DNA of 64,000 bases from Cannabis sativa (lineage: Eukaryota > Streptophyta > Magnoliopsida > Rosales > Cannabaceae), in assembly GCF_029168945.1 (NCBI RefSeq), contig NC_083602.1, positions 64,686,600 through 64,750,599 of the forward strand, read 5' to 3'. Positions 58,821 to 64,000 of this stretch are shown here, one piece after another. The notes under the pieces were generated by a model. The model was not told the DNA's origin. It worked only from the letters and a program-made list of their open reading frames with translations, and made no database searches. The number at the start of each line of letters is the position of its first letter. Position 1 is the stretch's first letter. The translations under genes and the position numbers were made by a program.

Positions 58821-60615
58821 CTAAATAAAACAAGTTGTGCATTACAATCAATCTTTCGCCTCGATCCTCTGATCAAGTGTAGTATGTTTGAATCCACCCA
58901 TATATCCGGAACCAGTTCATAAAACTTATGAAACTTCCTTAACTATATGCTTTACTCATCAAGGGATACTGAAATCCTTACTGCCCATTAAGTACATCTG
59001 AACAAACAGAAGACATATCTCTCAAATTTTAAAATTTGGAATTGAGATAATGCAGTGTCGATTTTTCTTCAGTAAAATAACTTTCTGGTAATTTTGAATT
59101 TACAAAGTCATATCTTCTCTGATGAAGCTTGAATTATTATAGATGGGTTTTTACACTCTTCTACAATGATTCCTCCACCACCAGAGTAACCACCATCTCA
59201 AAAATTCTTTATGAGTCGGTGTGGATATTAGGATCATTAATGCATAGTTCCTTAATATCTAATATATAGGTCACTTTCATAAATCTTTCTTGATTGTCCC
59301 CTAATGTTCCCCATTTGATTACATCTCAGATGGCTCCGACTCAATAGTAGATGTCTGGTTAGAAACTTTTAACCTTTTACTATTGTTTTGAGGGATATCT
59401 CGTTGTGACTTATTATCTTAGTCAGAAACTATAAGTTTCTCTAAGACTAGGTCAACAACATAGCAGTCTAGTATTTGAAGTGTAAAATACTTGCTAGAGA
59501 TTAAGCAATCAAATTAAGATACCATAAAAATGTTATGAGGATTCGAAATCTTGACTCAAGTCATTCGAATAGACTATGCAAGAATTCCTCTATCTTATTC
59601 TCATAATTCTGATAAGTTATTTCTATCCATGTGAATGGTTAGATTTGTTTTCATCAGAGGTGTTCTGAAGTTCCTATCACAAATATCAACCAAACGAAGA
59701 TGGGTAAAGAATTTTAATATTCTCCCACTCAACTAAGGTAATGTGATACATTATCAAAGAACTTTAATGGTATCATTAACTATTACAACAGTAAATCTAA
59801 ACTGGAACATGTAATCAAGATCAAGGATTTATTCTGATAATAGCTAATTTATTATATTATTTCCATGTTTAAAGTTATGTGTCATAAAGAGTACTGTGGA
59901 ATAAAGTCCACCCCTAAGTTTATAGAGATTATGATCCACCCCTGAAGGTTGTAAAGATCATGATTCCCTAAGTGTGATAGAGAGAATGTGGAGTTGAATA
60001 TAATCTAGAGTTCATTAGATATAAAAGATCGTTGAACTGCATATTATTCTTAACTTTTCTCCACCCCTATCAGATCAAAAGATCTTTTTATTATACAAAT
60101 TCTCAAGAATTTTTTTAGAATTAACAATTATTCATAAACATAGAAATAATTTCTAGTGTTTATGTAGTAATAACTCTGTAAGGAGTTTAAATAACTATAG
60201 AATTTGTATCAATAATAAAAACACATACACATACAAACATAATAAATATAACAATTGGTAATAGATTTATAAGATAAAGTACTGAAGCTCAACTCATAGA
60301 TTACAATTTATTTGTAAAGAAACTTTATTATAAACCCAAAAAAATTGTTGGCAATATTATGAGAAACGAACAGGGAATAAAATCCCAAAATTTGAAATCC
60401 AAATTGTTTGAAAAACTAAACAATTAATTCAAAAAAAATTTAATGAGCTTCTTCTTTATCATAGACGACCTCCATCCACCATCCAGCTTTCAGATCCAAC
60501 TCGTTAAGACAGCATCCGAGTTTAAGAAGCTTGAGCTATAAGAAGAATAATAAACAAGGTTAGTAGTCCAGAATTAATAATCCAAATGGATAATAATTCA
60601 TTAAAACACATCAGT
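58821..60615 (-). pseudogene. Deleted and decayed copia pol, copy C
   Basis: About 1.8 kb lies between the PPT and gag, too short for pol. A protease-like IWIINSG (Asn in place of the catalytic Asp) survives just after gag near 60585-60565. An RNase H trace corresponds to the NPGEEHWK segment of copy A near 59310. No frame is open. Confidence 0.6.
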
Positions 60616-61484
60616 TTATAAAGAAATACCTTGTTTCTTTGCAAGAAGCTTAGGACATTGGGATTTCCAATGGCCTTTCTCATTGCAGTAGAAACATTTT
60701 CCTTTTGGTGTATCACCAGAAGCTCCAGCCTTTTTGTTCTTAGCTGCTTTCGCAGCTTGAGCTCGCTTCTTGGCATTTTTCGACTTCTTCTTATTATAGG
60801 ATTTGGAAGTTGAAGCAACGTGTGCCTCAGGATTACTCGTCTTATAACCATTTCCAGAATTCTGAGGTTTATTCCCTCTTTCCTTGGGACCTCCAATCAA
60901 ATTTTCATATGTCTGAAGGTCATTGACTAAAGTATGAAAGTATTGTTCCTTCTTATTCATGACATAATTTGATGTATAGGGCAGAAAATCTGGAGTCAGA
61001 CAATTCAAGATGAGACTCACTTGAGTAGTCTGATCCATTTCAACACCATGATTCTGGGCTTCTTGGAAATAACTAGCCATCTAGAGAAGGTGATCACGCA
61101 CATTCTGATGGGGTTCCATCCATGCGTTGATGAATTTCTTAGTCGCGTCAAAGCGAGACTGGATAGATGCCATACCGAATAGCTCAGTTAACTGCGTCAT
61201 AATTTCTGCAGCCGTGACAGTGTTAGCAAACCTTGTTTTCAAGGTGTCAACCATATGCTGGAAAGCATGAAGTATCAAGCTTTGTTGTTAGCATTCTGCC
61301 AACGCTCGAACTTCTCTTTAACAGCTTTGGTTGCATTGGCACCTGGCTGCTTAGGGGATGGCTCAGTCAACACAAATAGAGCACTTTCACCTATGAGAGC
61401 AATATTAATGTTCTCTTTCCATTTTGGGAAGTTAGCTCCATTTAGCTTATTTTTAGTCAACAGTGATAACATGGGATTCGACAT
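60616..61484 (-). pseudogene. Copia gag of copy C (UBN2-type, CCHC knuckle)
   Basis: ATG at 61484 (MSNPMLSLLTKNKLNGANFPKWKENI) starts a typical copia gag: the NKLNGANFPKW block, then LFGMASIQSRFDATKKF and VSLILNCLTPDFLPYTSNYV of the UBN2 domain, a Lys-rich linker and a zinc knuckle (CFYCNEKGHWKSQC, about 60699-60658). Only two lesions are visible: a frameshift near 61277 and a TAG at 61083-61081 (Lys likely). Frame ends at 60616. This gag has no counterpart in copies A and B, where the corresponding position has only non-coding DNA. It identifies the family as Ty1/copia-derived. Confidence 0.88.
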
Positions 61485-64000
61485 TGCAATTCAGGATACT
61501 ACAAGATAATAAATAGATATCAATTATGGTTTAACACAAAATCTTATTCAGAAATTATTAGCACATAGCAAGTAGGAATGACTAGAGAAAATACTAAAAA
61601 ATACAATCCTAAACAATTTCCAAGATTTTCAACAAACTGATATCAATGTCCCGTTTAGGCGAGAGTCAAAGCTATCATCCATTGATTAGAGTTGTCAACT
61701 CATCTAAAATGACAAACATTCTAGCAACCTTTTATTCGATCGAAAAGAGAATCCGACGTTGTCCCGTTTAGGCGAGAGTCAAGGTCATTCCTATTTCATG
61801 AGCTTCCACCATTGTTTCATACGTTTGTAAGTCTTATACAGTTGCCACCATTAGGGTAATAAATACTAATATAAAAAACTTACAAATATACTTATCTTTC
61901 GAGATTAAACGGCGGTAACTTGCTAATGAACGTTCCTCCATTAGGGAGGATTACTCACTAAAACAATAGCTATGTAAAACCAACAATGGAGATCGAATAT
62001 CTTAATAATAAAGCTCATTATTTAAAAATGTATTTTATTCTATTATTTATTTATTTTAAATCTATATATATATCTATTGAATTTTAAATTTAGAATAAAA
62101 TTCTAAATAAAACTTAATTTAATATTTATAAAATTAAACTTAGATGGTTAAGAAAATAAAATGAATTATTTCCATCTTAGTATTAATTTTCCAATAAATA
62201 TTAAGAAAATTACTTAATTTAAGTTGTATTAATTTAAATTAATTTCCAACTCAAATTAAAATTTTCTACAAATATATAGATTGTATTTCAAAAAATATAC
62301 AATTTTCGAAATACATTAAAATAAATCAAACTTTACTAGAAAAAATACTTCAAGCAAGGATACTATCTATCTAGATTTTCTTGACTAATTAATTCAATTT
62401 CTAATAATATATTTTAGTTCCTTTACTTTAAATTAATCATTAAATGAAAAAATTATTGATTTAAGTTGATTCAAAATTAATTAAAAATAATTAATTTACA
62501 ACTTTAATCTATCTTTCAAGATAAATTAAAAATCATCTTGCATAATCAAATGCAATTTTGAAAAATGATTCATAAAGTAAATAAAAAATATTCTGAAAAT
62601 TATTTAAATTTAAGTTGTTATGGAAATACTCAACTTAAAATAATTTTCTATTTAATTAAATATCATGAAAATAACAATATTTAAGTATCATTATGAAAAT
62701 CAACTTAGATATTTAATTTTCAATTTAATTAAATGTATTAAATTCAGGAAATAAATAATTAAGTATAGAGAAGGCTTAATTATTAATTTCAAATTTAATA
62801 AAAGGAAAAATATCCTCAACTTGAATTGTACCAAAATTAATTATTAAACAATTAATTTCACAATCAATGATATTTTCCTATATTAGAAATAATAATTAGT
62901 ATAGAAATAACTATCTAGAAAATATCTCAATTTAACTAAGTATCTTTTCAAGATTTAGAAAATATCTGATTTAAGTTATTATAGAAAGAATCTATAATTT
63001 GCAACTTAAAATTTTCCAAATAAAATTTAATTAAATATCAAAATTAAGTAGTAACTACCTAATTTAAAGATATTCCATTTTAAGTTTAAAACCAACTTAA
63101 AAAATATCTTTTAAGAATCTTCAATAACTAATTCCTAGAATTCCTCAATTTAATATTAAATTCAAAAGATATTCAAATTTAAGTTAATAAGGAAAATTAG
63201 TAATAAATAATTCATAACTTAAATAGGAATATTTAATAAAATAATAAAAGTAAGTTTCAGAAAGAATCTAGTTAGTTAAAATTCTTTATTTAATTAAATA
63301 CAAGAAAAATACAAATAGTTTATCTAGAAATAATATTCTACAAACTATGTTTTTCTTAAATTAATTTCGAAGAAATTAATTATGTTGCTATTCAATTTTA
63401 TTTGGTCAAACTAGTTTAATTAACCTAGCACAGTTATCCAAATCAGGTAAATGGGCCTTCACAATTGGGGTTGTTCATGTGAGGGGGGGCTGGGTCTAGT
63501 ATGTCGTACTCACTTCTAAGGCTCCCAACTCTCACACAAGGCCCAAAAAAGAGGAATTTAACCTTAAAATGAATAACTGTTATTAATTGAATAGGCCCAT
63601 TAACTAAATGAGCCTAAATAAAATCTATCAAGTTATGGCATTTTATTTAGCAACAACAACCTATATGTGTTTATAATAGAAATTAAACATATAGGCTCAC
63701 ACAGGCACACAGATTTGAATGGACCCTATCATGTTACTAGATCATACACAGATGAAAGAAGAATGTGAAAATTACCTGTTACAAATTATTTACTTGATCT
63801 ATCATCAATTGAACCATGGGTTAAAATCAGATCATTGGATCTGTCAACAAGTTAACCCTGGCAATTTAGATCAAGCAATAATAGGTTTTAGAAAACTTAC
63901 AAACAATCTAAAACACATACTCCTGCAACAAGTTAGATTTGGATAGTTAGAAGTAGGATTTATTTAATTTTAAATATTAAACTTTATTTCGAAATTTAAT
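61485..64000 (-). other. AT-rich leader of copy C
   Basis: This is colinear with the leaders of copies A and B. It keeps both TGTCCCGTTTAGGCGAGAGT motifs (61647, 61760) with the same 113-bp spacing as copy A, and the CCTCC/GGAGG hairpin (about 61937-61953). The short plus-strand ORF at 63719-63946 has no coding support. Confidence 0.75.

Larger units (their letters stand above)
56911..64000 (-). mobile_element. Copia-derived LTR element, copy C (partial)
   Basis: This is a third, more diverged member of the copy A/B family: truncated 3' LTR, PPT, pol remnant, recognisable gag and AT-rich leader, running past the right edge on the minus strand. The LTR starts some 34 bp inside its normal end and no target duplication is seen at the junction with gypsy-2. 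Confidence 0.88.

Overview
The window is gene-poor, transposon-packed plant nuclear DNA. The evidence is plant-type Ty1/copia and Ty3/gypsy elements with initiator tRNA-Met primer sites, an En/Spm (CACTA) transposon with TNP2/TnpA-type genes, a plant L1-type LINE, and a Tat-lineage gypsy element with a second RNase H and an antisense gene. I see no host gene, tRNA, rRNA or CRISPR array. The species cannot be fixed from sequence alone; a flowering plant is safe, a eudicot likely. Only about 600 bp (18120-18720) is not clearly transposon-derived. 51696-52282 is probably the 5' side of the CACTA.

Layout. 1-4334: 5' part of a minus-strand gypsy element (gag, protease, start of RT, 5' LTR), sitting in the leader of a minus-strand copia-derived element whose 5' LTR is 4771-6608. 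That element interrupts an older minus-strand copia element (6609-7040 and 17034-18119), which was also split by a complete 10-kb copy (A, 7041-17033) of the same copia-derived family. A CACTA transposon starts at 18721 and runs past 51700. Its transposase genes (minus) are split by a LINE (23752-40833, 16-bp target duplication), which carries a Tat gypsy element (28525-40725, CCTAC duplication), and by a second complete copy (B, 41200-51311, CTTAC duplication) of the copia-derived family. From 52283 a plus-strand gypsy element with a 2.9-kb LTR follows, internally deleted and cut at 56910 by a third, more diverged copy (C) of the copia-derived family, which runs off the right edge.

Most genes are broken by nonsense codons and frameshifts. 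The clearest intact reading frame is the Tat pol (31876-35370). The two most notable features are (1) a spliced antisense gene in the 3' region of the Tat element, with its own TATA box, 5'-UTR intron and two coding introns, and (2) a copia-derived family in which copies A and B share the same inactivated pol, so it spread in trans, while keeping long AT-rich leaders with conserved motifs and copy-specific GC-rich palindromes. The two gypsy LTR families also share clustered palindromes centred on CCGGAATTCCGG.
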